From Orbilia blumenaviensis (lineage: Eukaryota > Ascomycota > Orbiliomycetes > Orbiliales > Orbiliaceae), in NCBI GenBank assembly GCA_036872755.1, contig JAVHNS010000012.1:682001-746000 (forward strand): a DNA stretch of 64,000 nt. Reading direction: 5' to 3'. The notes below the pieces were generated by a model, which saw only the letters and a list, made by a program, of their open reading frames with translations, was not told the origin of the DNA and did no database searches. Below are positions 12,852 to 25,034 of this stretch, in pieces. A program made the position numbers and the translations under genes. Each line of letters starts with the position of its first letter. Within the stretch, counting starts at the first letter, position 1.

Positions 12852-15800
12852 GCTACGGCAAGGTCTTTTTGCTATTACCGGCAGTTTGGATGATAAAATG
12901 TAGGCTTTGATCTGAGCGGAGGATGAGAATATTTTGCTTTTGGGGCTTGTATTACTATCACACATATTCATTTGACATTGGACGAAACACATGAGATAGA
13001 GATATGATTCTAATTATTTGCTGTCTCCTAAAAACTTTCTCGCATCCGCGACCAGACGTTCCGGTTTGTGAAAAAGATCCAGGTTCCTTTTCTTGTTTCT
13101 AAAGTGATCCATCACTTCCGGGGGCGTACCGAACTTTCCAAGTGGGTCTACTACCCTGACTAGCTATAGTCAAGCGCAACCAACGTTGTGTAAAGTCCCA
13201 TAGTTTCCTATGTTAACCTTAGCGCTATTATCGACCTTAGTGGTATTATAATCTTCTATTTTAATATTTCTGTCGAGGTCCCCTATAGCCAGATTGGGGG
13301 CGCCGGTTGCCTCGAATAGTAGCCAGTTTTTTAGAATCCTATTATGATCTTAACTTGAAGTTCGGGGTACCGGTGCTTGAGTATGTAAATACCGGTTCAT
13401 CTGGTGTACTTGCGGCTACACCTGGCCTAACGGGGAGACCTAAACCCTACGATATATGTTAGGTTGTGCATGCATACATGAATGTGCCCAATTCGAAACT
13501 GGACCAGCTTGGGCGAGAACTCTCGACGGAGTACCACTTGCATCGACAACAGTGCTGGTAAGTAGTATTGTAGCGGCGTATATGCAGCCCGCTAATAGGG
13601 CTATCGCGCAAAAGAAAAATGACGGCTAAGGCTTCATTTTGTGCTATAGCGCTAGTTTAGTAATATATTAAGATCTAAATTTGATAATTTACATTGCGAT
13701 TGTTGCTATCTTAACGAATATTGGGCTAGGCGTTATAAGAAATGAATTCAAAAGTGAATGTATGTACGATACTACTTATAGGCTTTACATCTTAGCATTT
13801 AATAGATATAATCTCGAGACTAGACTTTGAGCCGAAGGGGTCGAATAAATTTAAATTTAAGTCTCTAAGCTATGGCACGACGAAGTTGCTACCTGCGATT
13901 TAATGTTATACCGCTCACAATAAATGCAATTTATACACTGGGCCAGCGAAGTCTCGTTAATGACGCGGAGGATTGTTTTCGTTTCCGGCAGGTTCTTTGG
14001 AGTTATAATATCATATTTTAAACCATACAGCTAGCGCGCCTCGGCCATATCGATGAGGATAGTAGTTTCTATGATACATAATGTTTGGAGTGGTTAATAC
14101 CAATATACCCAAGCTGAACTTTGATTCCAGTGGAACGAATAATCGATCTCTTGGAATAAGCATGCCCAGCTCTTAGTGTTTATTGGGCGATAGGATTGCT
14201 GAGGAGGACGTGTGAAGACCAAATTTTAAGTATAATTGTGTACTACATCTTAATTCCTTTTCGTAGGCAAATTCCTGGGTGCCGTCCGAGTCTGGTGAGA
14301 ACCACGGACATTTTGTATTTATAGCAGAATGCACACATGTGATTTTGGAGGGCTCCTTCGAGCGGATTTAAAGTAGGCAACCTAAGTTTGAAGCACTCTA
14401 TAATTTAAGCGTGTTGATCACTTTGACTATTTAGTCTGGCGCATAATCAGGAGACTGGAGAGAAAGCTATAACAGAATTTTTTTTTTCCGTGGGCCGATA
14501 TATCATGGATAGCATCGATTTAAAATGGGGAGTTTTAAGAGCTTCTTGAAAAGGTGTTCCACTGATCATTAATTGACTCTTAATTATCTTCTACTTTTTA
14601 TATTAGTGTAAGAGCTAGTTCTACATAGATATAGGCTGTCAGCATACTACATGAATTCGTGATCGAAATTTTCTGGTTGCTAAAGAAAATGTACATCAAA
14701 TTGTCGACAAAATGAATACTGTGGGGTATCAATCGGGCACGGGGTAGCGAGAAAATATGGGGTGTATGGCATTCAGTGACACTGTATCTCATTCATGCGA
14801 TGGTAATGTCCGGGCACGGGACAACTCTCAGGGGAAAATTCTCAAACTGTTGGGAAATTTGTGTAGTAATACTAGCATACATATCTAGGCCGACTGCGAC
14901 TGGTTTCTGAGGCTATGGGACCCCAAATTGAATCATAGTTGTTTATGCATCTGCCTGGCTGATATTAGACAAAGACGAGCTTAACCGTGTTTTGCTTCGT
15001 TGAGGCTGGTTTACGAGACCAGGTTAACCTAGTATTTTGGGGTAGAACCTTTTAGTTGATTACCTAGTTAGTCAATTGACTGGTCGCAAGCCGCTATCTT
15101 TCAATCTTATATGTCTGTGTTACCTGACTGACAACGCATGCATATTCGATAAATGAAAGTGTTATGTAATTCTGGTGCATGTGAAAGTTTCCTTATGTTA
15201 CACAAAGAGGTGAGGATTTAGACTTCGGCTACGTTAACTGAGAACCGGCCACCGCGAGTCAGGTCGTGGATCGGCGATGTAGCGGGTTCGTAGGGGTTAG
15301 GCCGAACCATCGAGTGGTCCAGTATCAAATTAGGCGTCAAAGCTCAAGTCAAATCCAGCTAGCTTCGAATGTATGTACCAGCACATTTCCTGATCAGCTG
15401 ATGCCAGTGTAGAATGGGAAAGGTCAGTATGTGCTGTTTTCAGGTCTTGTGGTTGCTCGCATTCCTAATTGCCGGGTGTAACAATACTAGCACCATGAGA
15501 ATGGAATCGGCGAGATGAATATTGTGTAGTTGTGCTACCGGATGCGCGACCTACGGGACGTGGCCAATGGGAAAGATAACGTTTACGTAAATTTACACAA
15601 CACGGCATTGGTATTTAGTTCCTCTAGCAAGTTTACGGAATTTTTTTAGCGGCGAGGTATGGTGTTGATATGGAGCACATCTTAAAATTGTTCTTTGAGT
15701 GTATGGTCAAGTAGGGTTTTCGGGTATGTATATTCGCTGGTATCGTATCCGACTGTGGTGGCTGGTGGCGTGGTTGAACGAGGAGGCTCAAGCGTCACTG

Positions 15801-16214
15801 TCACAGACCTGCGATAGACCGCAGTTTCGTCGATAATGGAACTTATTTGTGATGAGCCGTGTATTACTATTACTATGTTGCTTAACAGTACAGAACCCCT
15901 CTCATAATTATCATAATATAGAACCCAGTGTGATATCGTTCCTATTTCGCCCATCGATAGTGAGCTGGAAGCTTGTACTACGGTTCCACCAAAGCTGCTG
16001 ATGAACGTCGTGCTGGTATCAGTCTATCGGTTCGACGCTCGGATGATTGGCTGATTGGCTGATCGGATTTTCGTGGACGGGACACTCTTGACACAACCGC
16101 CAGCGGCTGGAAATTTATTTGAAAGTGTAGACGAGACCGAAGTTTGACTTTTGGATCTTTCTTCGTTCGCAAGAGTGTAAGGATGAGTCGAATATTTTTT
16201 TTGTCGGGGGTATT
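12852..16214. other. Gene-poor region
   Basis: About 3.4 kb of moderately AT-rich DNA in which stop codons are frequent in all frames; few frames exceed 60 codons before 15.6 kb. Two open frames at 15682-15954 and 15978-16172 (minus) lie downstream of a small secreted-peptide candidate but do not splice to it in frame in any way I could find. No repeats, tRNA boxes or transposase motifs were recognised. Confidence 0.4.
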
Positions 16215-16530
16215 TTATTGCATTTCCCAGAACGTTCTTACGGCTTCGTCGTCGGGGTTGGGCAATACGGTTTGAGGCCCTGGCTTATGTGAGGGGCGAT
16301 CCGGCTTATTCGTCAGCTTTTGAACATGGGTTCATACCTACATGCACAACCCAGGGGTTTTATATAACCCGCACAAGAAGAAGAACAGACACAAGATGAA
16401 GATGGTCGGCGATGCTATTGAGTCTGGTTTGCAGACTTACCTTGGGGCGAGTAACTGAATGTGATAAAGGAGCGGCGAGGGCGAAGTTGAATGTAAGGAT
16501 CGAGAGGAAAAAGAGTATCGAGGCCTGCAT
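16215..16530 (-). CDS. Candidate small secreted peptide (two exons)
   Basis: On the minus strand an ATG at 16530 opens 30 codons reading MQASILFFLSILTFNFALAA and then PLSHSVTRPK, a textbook signal peptide followed directly by a GTAAGT donor (exon 16441-16530). An acceptor at 16317 continues in frame for 33 residues, rich in Pro, Lys and Asp (PDRPSHKPGPQ, PNPDDEAV), to a TAA at 16215. The product would be 63 residues, about 43 after processing, with no cysteine. A second in-frame acceptor 12 bp further on, preceded by CTGAC, would shorten it by four residues. A TATATATA box at 16637-16644 lies about 107 bp upstream. No family is recognised. Signal peptide, donor and TATA agree, but the gene is short and unproven. 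Confidence 0.4.
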
Positions 16531-16636
16531 CGTCTATAGTGATTACCCCAGATATAGGCAGGGGTCCAAAGGCAGAGAGCTGCAAACTAGCTTCTCATTT
16601 GGAATTTGAAAGCGAAAAGTAGGTAGGGAACGACAG

Positions 16637-16659
16637 TATATATAGACTTTGTCTATATA
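16637..16659 (-). promoter_or_regulatory. TATA box with perfect 9-bp inverted repeat
   Basis: TATATATA at 16637-16644 overlaps a perfect inverted repeat, tatatagac / gtctatata (16639-16647 and 16651-16659, 3-base loop). It lies just upstream of the small secreted-peptide candidate read leftwards and could be its core promoter; the hairpin may be incidental to AT-rich sequence. Confidence 0.4.
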
Positions 16660-16735
16660 GATATAACTAAAAAGAAAGTTTAAAAGGAAGGTAACGTAAC
16701 GAATGCGACAAGGAATATCTCCACATTTGCAAATC

Positions 16736-17122
16736 TTATAAGATTTCAGGAAATCGACAGGACTTTATAGGTTTAAGTTTGGGAGGAGCCGCGTTCCGGG
16801 ACACGGCTCCATGACTGGGGTGATACTCATTGTTTTCTGCACGTTTGTGTTCTCTCAGAGTATCGGCATTGTAATTCCGGAGGGCACTTACCCGTTTTGG
16901 ATGTACCAGATTGCTATTGGATAGGACAGTGGGTCGGAATGTCTGGGCACCTGAGTATTCTCCCAAGCACGAAGGTATAATGCTGGGCCTGAAAACGTAA
17001 GCCGGAGGGATTTGTTTCTTGGCGACAGAGAAAATGGGAAAACCGGCATTCTGAGGTGGCAAGGAGTGAAACAACAGCATTCTGGAGAGTAGGTGTCGCG
17101 AGACCGAAGATGAAGTTCTCAT
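16736..17122 (-). CDS. Unidentified ORF, 128 codons
   Basis: An ATG in a fair context (acgacATGa) opens 128 codons. The first 45 residues are rich in Ser, Arg and Leu with few acids (MRTSSSVSRHLLSRMLLF), which resembles a mitochondrial targeting sequence; the rest has no recognised domain. A GTAAGT donor occurs inside the frame near codon 78, so the real product might be spliced (for instance to an AG about 55 bp later). Lying in a gene-poor region and without homology that I recognise, it may be a lineage-specific gene or a chance ORF. Confidence 0.25.
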   Translation of the reverse strand: MRTSSSVSRHLLSRMLLFHSLPPQNAGFPIFSVAKKQIPPAYVFRPSIIPSCLGEYSGAQTFRPTVLSNSNLVHPKRVSALRNYNADTLREHKRAENNEYHPSHGAVSRNAAPPKLKPIKSCRFPEIL

Positions 17123-18524
17123 GTCGTTGTAATCTTTCAGTTTTCGTAAACTCCGTTCAATTGCTGTTCGGATTTTTACTCAGTTTCAAAAGCCCCGAGA
17201 GAGTTAGTTGCCACTAATAATTAGCTATTGATGCTTGGCTTAGGGCGACAAGGGTCTCGGGAACCCATGTGGTTTATGTTGCATTCTGTCGTGAGTTGGC
17301 GCCGTTTCGGGAACCTTAGCGATATCGTCGTAGTGTCTACATGACGTCAGTACGTAGTTTTAGCTGCAGGGGCTCCGTTAACCGTTAGGTCGATTACTGA
17401 GCACTGTAGTTTTCCTAGTGAAAAAAACTCTGCAGCTCTGTGTTCCACTTCAACGATGTTTTCAAGACGGTGACAATTTTACTCATTTATGCGCCGCTTG
17501 GTAGCACTGGCCCCACAATCTGTGGTAAAAAGGGGCACTAACTTTGGAATTTATCGTACGATGCCGATTCATCGACTTCGGCACCTATATTATCGACTAT
17601 TAATGTTACATTGTCTCAATCGATTAATGGTCTATCAGATCGATTTATCATAGAATCAATCTGCTGATGAGTGTCCGAATTAATGTTAGTGATATCCCAA
17701 ACCCCGGCAAATCGAGGCGGGGTGTGCTATGTCATATGATACACTGCGCATGCCGTATTCACGACGTAACCGTCGATGCTAGCGATTGCCTCACGAGGTC
17801 AGTTGATAAATTTCTCGATGCATCGGTGACGGAAGAGGAAGTGATTTTACCATTGATAGCATGCAACCAAGCGTTTAGTTTTATGGACCCTAGTCCTAGC
17901 ATTCGTGCATAGCGACCGTCGATCCGGCTTAGCTTAGCGATTTAAACGAGAATTCTTGAGTCGATTGGCTCTTAGATACTTAAATTTGTGCCACAGCCAT
18001 TTGTTTTCAAGGAAGCCTAATTGGCTAGGTAAAGCATAAACCGAGTGCGGACGTAGACATAGGAATCCCCCACAGTGTTTCTTTACTTTTCTTTCTCCAT
18101 CACGACAGGGTGTAAAAGTTAGAAATAAGCATAATGATATTGTCTCGTACGCAAATCTTCCGTACAAAGTGTGTAATAATATGCGATCGGGAGGTTTTAA
18201 AAGACCACTAAACGTATTTGGAACCGACTGTAGAGTGTAAATGCGAACATGTGCCCCTTCCATCATACCGGATAAAAGGAATAGTGGACTTAAATCACAT
18301 TCCATCCTTTTCCCTGGGCTGGTTGCGAATGGTAGAATAGCAAGGCCAAGTCTTAAACCAATTGCAAAAACTTGATGCAACAAGTACCTTTTAGCATATC
18401 CATAGCGTAGGGACCAAATCTCCCTTAGTGTTAGATCTTTTCTTTCCCTAAATCCCTTCGTCCTGGGACATTTATCGTGTTATTGCTGAGAATATCGGCG
18501 TCTCTGGGTATATTCAATCCAGCC
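17123..18524. other. Gene-poor region
   Basis: No supportable gene. The longest open frame (17934-18383, minus) has no ATG near its start and no recognisable domain. A plus-strand 81-codon frame at 17667-17912 begins with ATG but has no other support. Confidence 0.35.
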
Positions 18525-18787
18525 TCACCAGTATTGACAATGGGTCCGATGGTTGAGCCCAGCCCGCCAAGCTGTTACGTTTTCACGCACATATGTATTA
18601 GCTAGATTCGCCTGGTATGAGACTAAAATGGAACGCATCTGAAGGCTGTAAACCATCACTGCCATCGAAAAAGGAAAGGGGGCCGGAATACCTGAGGAAC
18701 AGGTATTGGGAGCGCGGTTGTCTGTGAAACCAGACAAAAGATAGCGTACCCGATAGTCAAGAGGGATTGGAATTTTTGGAGGTGCAT
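18525..18787 (-). CDS. Candidate small secreted peptide (two exons)
   Basis: An ATG at 18787 opens 32 codons, MHLQKFQSLLTIGYAIFCLV then SQTTALPIPVPQ, a plausible signal peptide with cleavage near TTA-LP. A GTATTC donor follows (exon 18692-18787); a CAG acceptor 53 bp further joins in frame to 37 codons ending in TGA at 18525 (exon 18525-18638), giving 69 residues. The mature part has one potential N-glycosylation site (ENVT) and no cysteine pair. No clear branch point is visible in the short intron, so exon 2 is doubtful. No family is recognised. Confidence 0.25.
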
Positions 18788-20276
18788 GTTTGGAAATTTT
18801 TGGGTCTGACTATAGTTTTTATGCGCGGGTGCCTGCAAGCCAATTGATATTGTAGTAGCGGATTGATTATATAAACAGCTGAATTCAGACGTCCGGACAG
18901 AAATATAAGTATATATCCACCGTATATAATGGTACTAGTTTGGTGGAGAAGTGGTAGGGCTTTGGATTGGCTTTTAGAAGATGCTAGGGCCGGCCAAGGG
19001 AGCTTTATATCTTCAAAATAAAATAAAATATAATGAAATAGCAGGAAAGTCGACATGCCCTCTAACCTAACTATTTAGACCTAACCTTTTTATTGAACCA
19101 ACGAAAATTGTTTGGCCTGCTATGTGTGTCCGACGAGGCTGACATAGCTGATGTAGCAGTAGATGCTAGGAGCCTAGGAGCTGCGAGATCCCGATTGTGT
19201 AACGGTGAAGGCAAAATATAATTTGTGAATAAACAAGAGTAGGATTTGAGAGCTGTTGGAAATGGAGGCTTTGAAGCCAAAGGGCATCAGTTTTGGCTGT
19301 CGACCACATTGCGATTTACCATGGCGGGAATAAAATGGCCAAAAGGCGATGTTATTACAGCTTTATCTAGATTGACTGTTAGAGAAATCAAACTTATACA
19401 GCTAATGTCCAATTATTCCGATAATCAATACCACTAAGCTCTTGCTTTAGGACCACGAGCCTTGGGTATCAACTTTCTGTGTTGGAAATCAAAAAATATA
19501 ACATGGTCACACAAGGAAAACATACACTACACATGACTCGCGAACGTTGTCGGCGAGTGCGGGAACTTTTTGCACCCCTTTTTGTTCCAAGTTCTGCAAG
19601 CCTCTTCCGTTGAAAGACGTCAACTTCCCACGGCTCACGGTATAGCTCGAGCTGTGATAATACCCAAGAACCCGCCTTTGCATGTTCAATTTCGCGAAGG
19701 GCGACGTCACCCTTTTTCCCTTGTAATGTGCTATGTAATTAGGGTTCTGTTGTCGTGGTAACAAACAGCCTCAACCCCCTTGTGCAACAATCACAACACC
19801 AACAATCATTAACCAACAAAAAGCCCCTCCTCGCATCCCGCCTTTCTTGCAAGAGCCAAGAACCTCGAAATAACGGTTCGGATGTCGGAAAATAGCCTTA
19901 TCGCATCGCTTCCAGAGTTTTGGGTCTTTAATTTGGGTGGGATGTTGGACTGGTATTCATTCCTTTATATTTGAACATTAATTCTGCTTGGGGGACCATA
20001 CCTGGAAACCCATGCTCTGCATTTCGAAAATATATTGGAGCATAACTACTGGACTTTGGTATTGCATTCTTGGAAATTGGATTCATCGGCAACTATCCGG
20101 GGCCTGGCACCAACACTGGAATTTGATACTGGAGCGAGAACTCAATTAATTACACCACCCTTGGGTTACTGTCGAGTCTCATCAAGACATACCACCACAA
20201 AGCTACTATCACCGAAAGCTACCATCACCAATAATTGTAACCCAATCAGTTCTGTCGAAACCCCCCTACCGCGGCC
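18788..20276. other. Intergenic region
   Basis: No gene recognised. Several 60-85-codon frames on both strands overlap each other between 19071 and 19764 without domain or start support. The last 200 bases are CA-rich and form the likely leader of the GT8-like gene. Confidence 0.35.
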
Positions 20277-21734
20277 ATGAAGGGCCGAATAGGACTCCGT
20301 ATAACCTCCAGCATCCGTATGTCCCCATCGCGTCCTAATAATAATCTCCAAATAAACTAATGCCTCGTTCTTATAGTCTTCGTCTTTTCCTTCATCCTGT
20401 TCCTATCTGGCTGCATCCTCCAACGCCGGTCGATGCACACACTTGAACGATACTATGACACAATGCCCCTCCCAGAAACACACCCTCTAGCACTGGAAAA
20501 GAAACGACGGAAAGCCCAAGCAAAAAATGCTACTCCCAGTGGTGGAAGCAACAGTCGCAACTATGGTATCAATCAACAAGTTATTCATCCATCGCAGCCG
20601 AAGCCGACAGCTTTGGAGTCATGGGAACAGGCAAGGCGGCAGTTTGAGATGGAATCACAAAGGGAGAAGGAGAGGTACAGAACTGTGGGATATGTACAGC
20701 TGGTGGATGATTTTACGTCTGTTTGCTCCGCGGTTATGATGTTCAACGATCTCGACAGAGTCAGTAGCAAGGCTTCGCGGGTATTGATCTACCCGGAAAG
20801 TTGGGATATGCAACTCGATATTTCTGAATCTCAGCAAAGGGAAGCGCAAAAGATACTGGCTACTCAAGAGAAGACATTGAACACCAAACGAAAACAAAAG
20901 AATACGAAGAAGAAGAGTAAAAAGAAGGGGGAGGCAGATAGAAAGCCCGAGGAACATGCTGCTAACCCCCTCGATCCGCCACCGCTACTCCGAGAACCCT
21001 CGGCGGATATATCATCGCAATACCACACAGCAAGAAGGCTCCTACACCTCGCGAGAATTAAGCACTCGGTAACTCTTCTACCGATGCCAGATGGACTAGT
21101 CACCCCTCTGGTCATGTTAAACATGACGGATTACAAACGGTTAATATACCTTCAACATCCAGCGGCCATCCTAAAAAATATGGATGAAATTTTATTAAAC
21201 GCTCCCACAGCAGTAATAACCGTGCCCAGAGATCTGAGTGGGGGCTTATCATCAAATTTCTTGATGGTTGCGCCGGAGACCGGGGAGTTGGAGTATATCA
21301 TGAAAAATGGGGGCGTGAAGAAAGATGCTGGGGGACTTGGGAAAGTAGTAGAAAGGATATATTCTACGACAGCAATGATCCTTCCACGGTGGCCCTACGA
21401 GATTTTCACATCCGAATTCTTTGATTCAACAATAGAAACTAGCGGAAGTCGGGAATCAGTGTGGTTGCCATCGAAGGTCGTAAACAAAGCATACTACGTT
21501 CTTTTTGACGGTGGCAAGATATCGCCGAACATCAACAAAAAATGGGAAACCGTTCCGCAACCGTGGAAACTCAAAAGTTTGGAGGAAGGGGTGGCACCAA
21601 AATGTCGGCTGGTGCAAGACTTGGGCAACGGAGAGGAGAAGTGGGATTGCACGGCTAGAAATGTCTGGAGAACATTGTACGATGGGTACAGACAACGAAG
21701 GATGGAGGTTTGTGGATTAGATTTGGAGGCGTAG
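20277..21734 (+). CDS. GT8 / Gnt1-like glycosyltransferase homologue lacking the DxD motif
   Basis: Exon 1 (20277-20316) and exon 2 (20377-21734) give 465 residues; the 60-bp intron has GTATGT, an actaat branch site and TAG. Residues 14-30 form one membrane anchor (FVFSFILFLSGCIL), so the protein is a type II Golgi/ER protein. The lumenal part follows the fungal glucose N-acetyltransferase 1 pattern: VGYVQLVDDFTSVCSAVMMF, SKASRVLIYPE.W, YKRLIYL...NMDEIL, LMVAPETGELEYI, ALVLPHRPY-like AMILPRWPYEIFTSEF, and a C-terminal YVLF.....PQPWK. The sugar-nucleotide/metal motif DxD, normally LDSDA after YERVIYL, is here LQHPA (Q273-H274-P275), which should abolish metal binding. A lysine-rich insert near residues 170-190 is also unusual. 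It is either a pseudoenzyme or a strongly changed transferase. Confidence 0.8.
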
Positions 21735-22488
21735 ATATATTCATTATTCGGTGTTCCTTTGCATTTTACCATTTTCATCCGGAGTTTGGTTATTTTCGGG
21801 GTTCTCATTGGGGTGTGGATATATCGATGAGACAATCAGTATCGATTGCAAAGAAATATAGGAGCACTAAAATTAGCATGATGGCTAGCTAGTGGTAGGT
21901 TAGTACACGGACTTTAACGGCGTTTCTGGTGGGTACCTTGGTGGTTTACTTTGCTTACAGGCGTATCTCAACTACTCATATTTCCCTTTAACATATACTT
22001 GGTCGCATTACTTCAAATTTGCATTTTATCATTAGGTCTGGCAGGCAAGCCCGCATATAAAAGCCTTTGTTTTCGAAATATGCAATTTTATTTCCAAATG
22101 CTATCGAAAAATAAAAAAAAAGCTATATCCTAGCATAGTAGATAGGAACAATGGTTCCATATAATAATTAAAAGAAGAATTCCCCAAACAAAGAACGAGC
22201 GAGTTGATGAAGAGTAGAGAAGATAGCAAGAAAAAGCATTTAGAACAAAAAACAATTCAACGTCCCATTACTTCGCCGTTTGCAGTTGCCCAAGGTCCCA
22301 CACAAAAAGACTGTCCCATGGATTTGGTTCTTTCTTATTTTTCTTTCCTGCTCCATTGATATGCACTTAACAAAAAGGAAATTATTTTGATCCACACTAC
22401 GACTTTTCTGTTGACCCGCTCTCGGTAGCGGTTAGGTCGTATCTGATCTTCACATTGCGACTCGTCAGAGTCAATCAGCCGCCAAAAC
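21735..22488. other. Convergent 3' intergenic region
   Basis: Lies between the GT8-like gene (plus) and the BAX-inhibitor gene (minus), which converge. It is AT-rich with A-runs near 22108-22122 and 22160-22260 suited to termination in both directions. No gene seen. Confidence 0.45.
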
Positions 22489-23530
22489 TTAGTTATTGTT
22501 CTGGTTGTTTATGATCCTGAGGATATTGATGAAGAGGTTGATGATATCTAAAAGGTAAATTGCACATTAGCATATCTTCTGTGGGCGGTGAACGATTTCG
22601 AGACTTACCAAGATACAAGCTGATAGCGGCAGCAACTTCCTCATCTGGGGTGAAGTGGTGCATAATCATCTGGGTGTCCACTAGAACGTAGCCCGAGAAG
22701 ATAACCACAGCGCCCACACTGTAAACCATCTCAAAACCGCTCCCGTGGCTAAAGAACATGCTAATGAAGCCGGCCCCGACCAAAATCCACAACGAAGTGA
22801 ATAAGATACCCTGCCATTGTGTAAAGTCGTATTTTGTTTGCAAGGCGAAAAGAGTTAGACCACCGAAAACAACAGCAGTGATGACCACGGCTTCGAGTAC
22901 GATTTTGGAGTCATAGAATGAGGTGATGACGGCGACGGAGTAGGCTTCGAAGGCAGTGAAAAGTCCAAGGAGGTAGTAGTTTGTCGGGTAGTCCTTCCGT
23001 TTGATGTAGACTGCGATCTATATTTGAACATGTTTGTGTTAGTTTGAAACTCGTGTTATTGCCAGTTTTGTATATGTTTGCTTGCTTTTGTGTGACCGTT
23101 TGCGGGGAAATGTATGAGGCTGGAACTTTTTTTTGGCGGAAAGGGGGGAGAAGGGGAGGTTTACCAAAGCTCCGATGCTTCCTATCAAACTAATCCACAT
23201 CATCCAACTGTTTGTATGGATCCATGACTTAAAGCCTGAGGAATAGAATGTAGCTGCGGAGACGATACCGGTGGCGAGAAGTTGGACAAACAGGATGCTG
23301 TAGACCTTGGAAATGAAGCGTTGGCGGATCGCAAGGGACGATTCGGCGACGACCGTCTTGTAGTCTGGTGGGAATGCATCGTCTGGCTGGTCGAAGCGTG
23401 GACTTCCGAGGAGTGGTTCTGCGGATTCTTGGGCTCGACTGCTGCCGGCTTCACGGTAGGATGGAGGGGCCTCTTCGTCGTAAACGTGGGCCGGTAGAGG
23501 GCCGGAGGCCTTCGATGGTGGTGACGACAT
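22489..23530 (-). CDS. bxi1: BAX inhibitor-1 / LFG family membrane protein (Bxi1-like)
   Basis: Exons, read leftwards, 23165-23530, 22609-23017 and 22489-22547 give 277 residues. The N-terminal 65 residues are Pro/Ser-rich with PPSYREAG and YKTVVAESSLAIRQRFISKVYSIL, which is the standard entry to the UPF0005/BI-1 domain. Seven hydrophobic helices follow, including WISLIGSIGAL, NYYLLGLFTAFEAYSVA, TALTLFALQ-like GGLTLFALQTKYDFT and the signature YVLVDTQMIMHH, and the last exon supplies DIINLFINILRI. These proteins are calcium-leak channels of the ER or vacuole that dampen cell death and unfolded-protein stress. The start ATG at 23530 was chosen because it begins the conserved Pro-rich tail; an ATG 66 bp upstream is in frame. 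Introns are 147 and 61 bp. Confidence 0.93.
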
Positions 23531-25002
23531 CGTGGTCGGTGTCTGGTTATGTAAATGCGAATAACAGAAAGAAACACTCGTATATATGCCGGACAAGCTG
23601 ATCCTTAGTACGGGAAAAGTGGAGATTCAAGAGAGAGGTATTTTTGTGGTTCGCGATGAGGTTGATGACGACTTTATAAGGTGGCGGGTGAATTAGAAGG
23701 TGGGATGAGCCTTAGTCCGGCCGTGATGGGGCGCCGCAATATATCAGGCCAGTTTTACCACGTGACTATACTACACCCGCATCCGGAATGTCACAGCGAC
23801 AACGCAACAGGGATAGTTGCCGTCTCGAGCTTGCAGGATCCATGCCTGCAGCCTCAAGTAATTAGGTATTAACCGATCTGGGAACAACTTTTCTAATAAT
23901 ATACATCCTGACAACTTTGGCTCGTATAGCAACTTGCAAAATTTCCTCCTATTCACAATTTTGTTTCCTTATTTCCATCTCATAGATGAAATTGCGCAGT
24001 ATTATCGTAATTTGTGAATTAACTCGAATTGTAGGCTGGCGTATCACAGCGTCGACCCTCAATGCGGCCAGCTCTGTAGAATATCAACTTGTGAATGACT
24101 TACCATGAGCGGTCCCGCGCCCTGCAAAACAACAGATCACAAAGAGGTCTGGTATACGTATACGTGTACAGGTTGAATTTGACAAAGAAGTCCTATTGCA
24201 GTTATAGTTTGTATATCTAGTGGCTATTCGTCCAGTATTTCTAAATACTAGGTTTGATGCTGGTTCGTGGTCCAAGCCTTATCCTTACGAACCGGGGTTC
24301 CCTCGTTTAACATCGTGTTTCATAAACTGAATCTTGACTTGCAGATAAATATGAAGATTTGGTAATAAAATATGGGCCGGAGGGGTTTCCGCCAAAATAT
24401 CTTCCCGTCCCAAGCCCTGGGGAGGGGGCGTGGCGGGGTAGAAACGGGTTAATAACTCGTTATATACACGACCCATGGCAGGTTAATGCCGTATTGTGAA
24501 TTCTCCAAAATACACTATTGGGCGTATAGATAGGTAAATATATGATATCGGGTGCATACCCAATCGCGAGACTAGGTATAACTACAGGGCAGCTTTTGCG
24601 AACATGGGGTTTTGTTTTTTAGGTATTTGCCGGTGTTGTATTTAATGTACGCGAATCCAAAACCAACGGCTGTGTTACCATATGCAAGATACAAACAGTG
24701 CATATATGCAGCACGGACTGAAGCTAGCCAATGGGAGGCCTTTCTTCCCGGTAAACTCTCCTTTTCAAATACCAATCTTCATCCGGAAATCTCCGCAATG
24801 GGTTTGGTCTGGTATCTCAAGTTGTGTTTTGAGGGCTTGACTTCATGAGATGCAACACTTAAGTTAGTGGAAGATAGATTTTTATTTTATCGTGAAGAAA
24901 GTAGAATCTCGTGGAGGAAACTAGGAGGATTTGGTTGGGGACCACTTTGTAGAGACTGGCTTGTACGAGACCTGATTTTCTGTTTCTTTCCTTCTTTATT
25001 TC

Positions 25003-25034
<32 letters not shown>

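Noticed and set aside
17934..18383. 149-codon minus-strand open frame
   Set aside because: It begins with TTG; the first ATG removes much of it, and no domain or splice support is seen.
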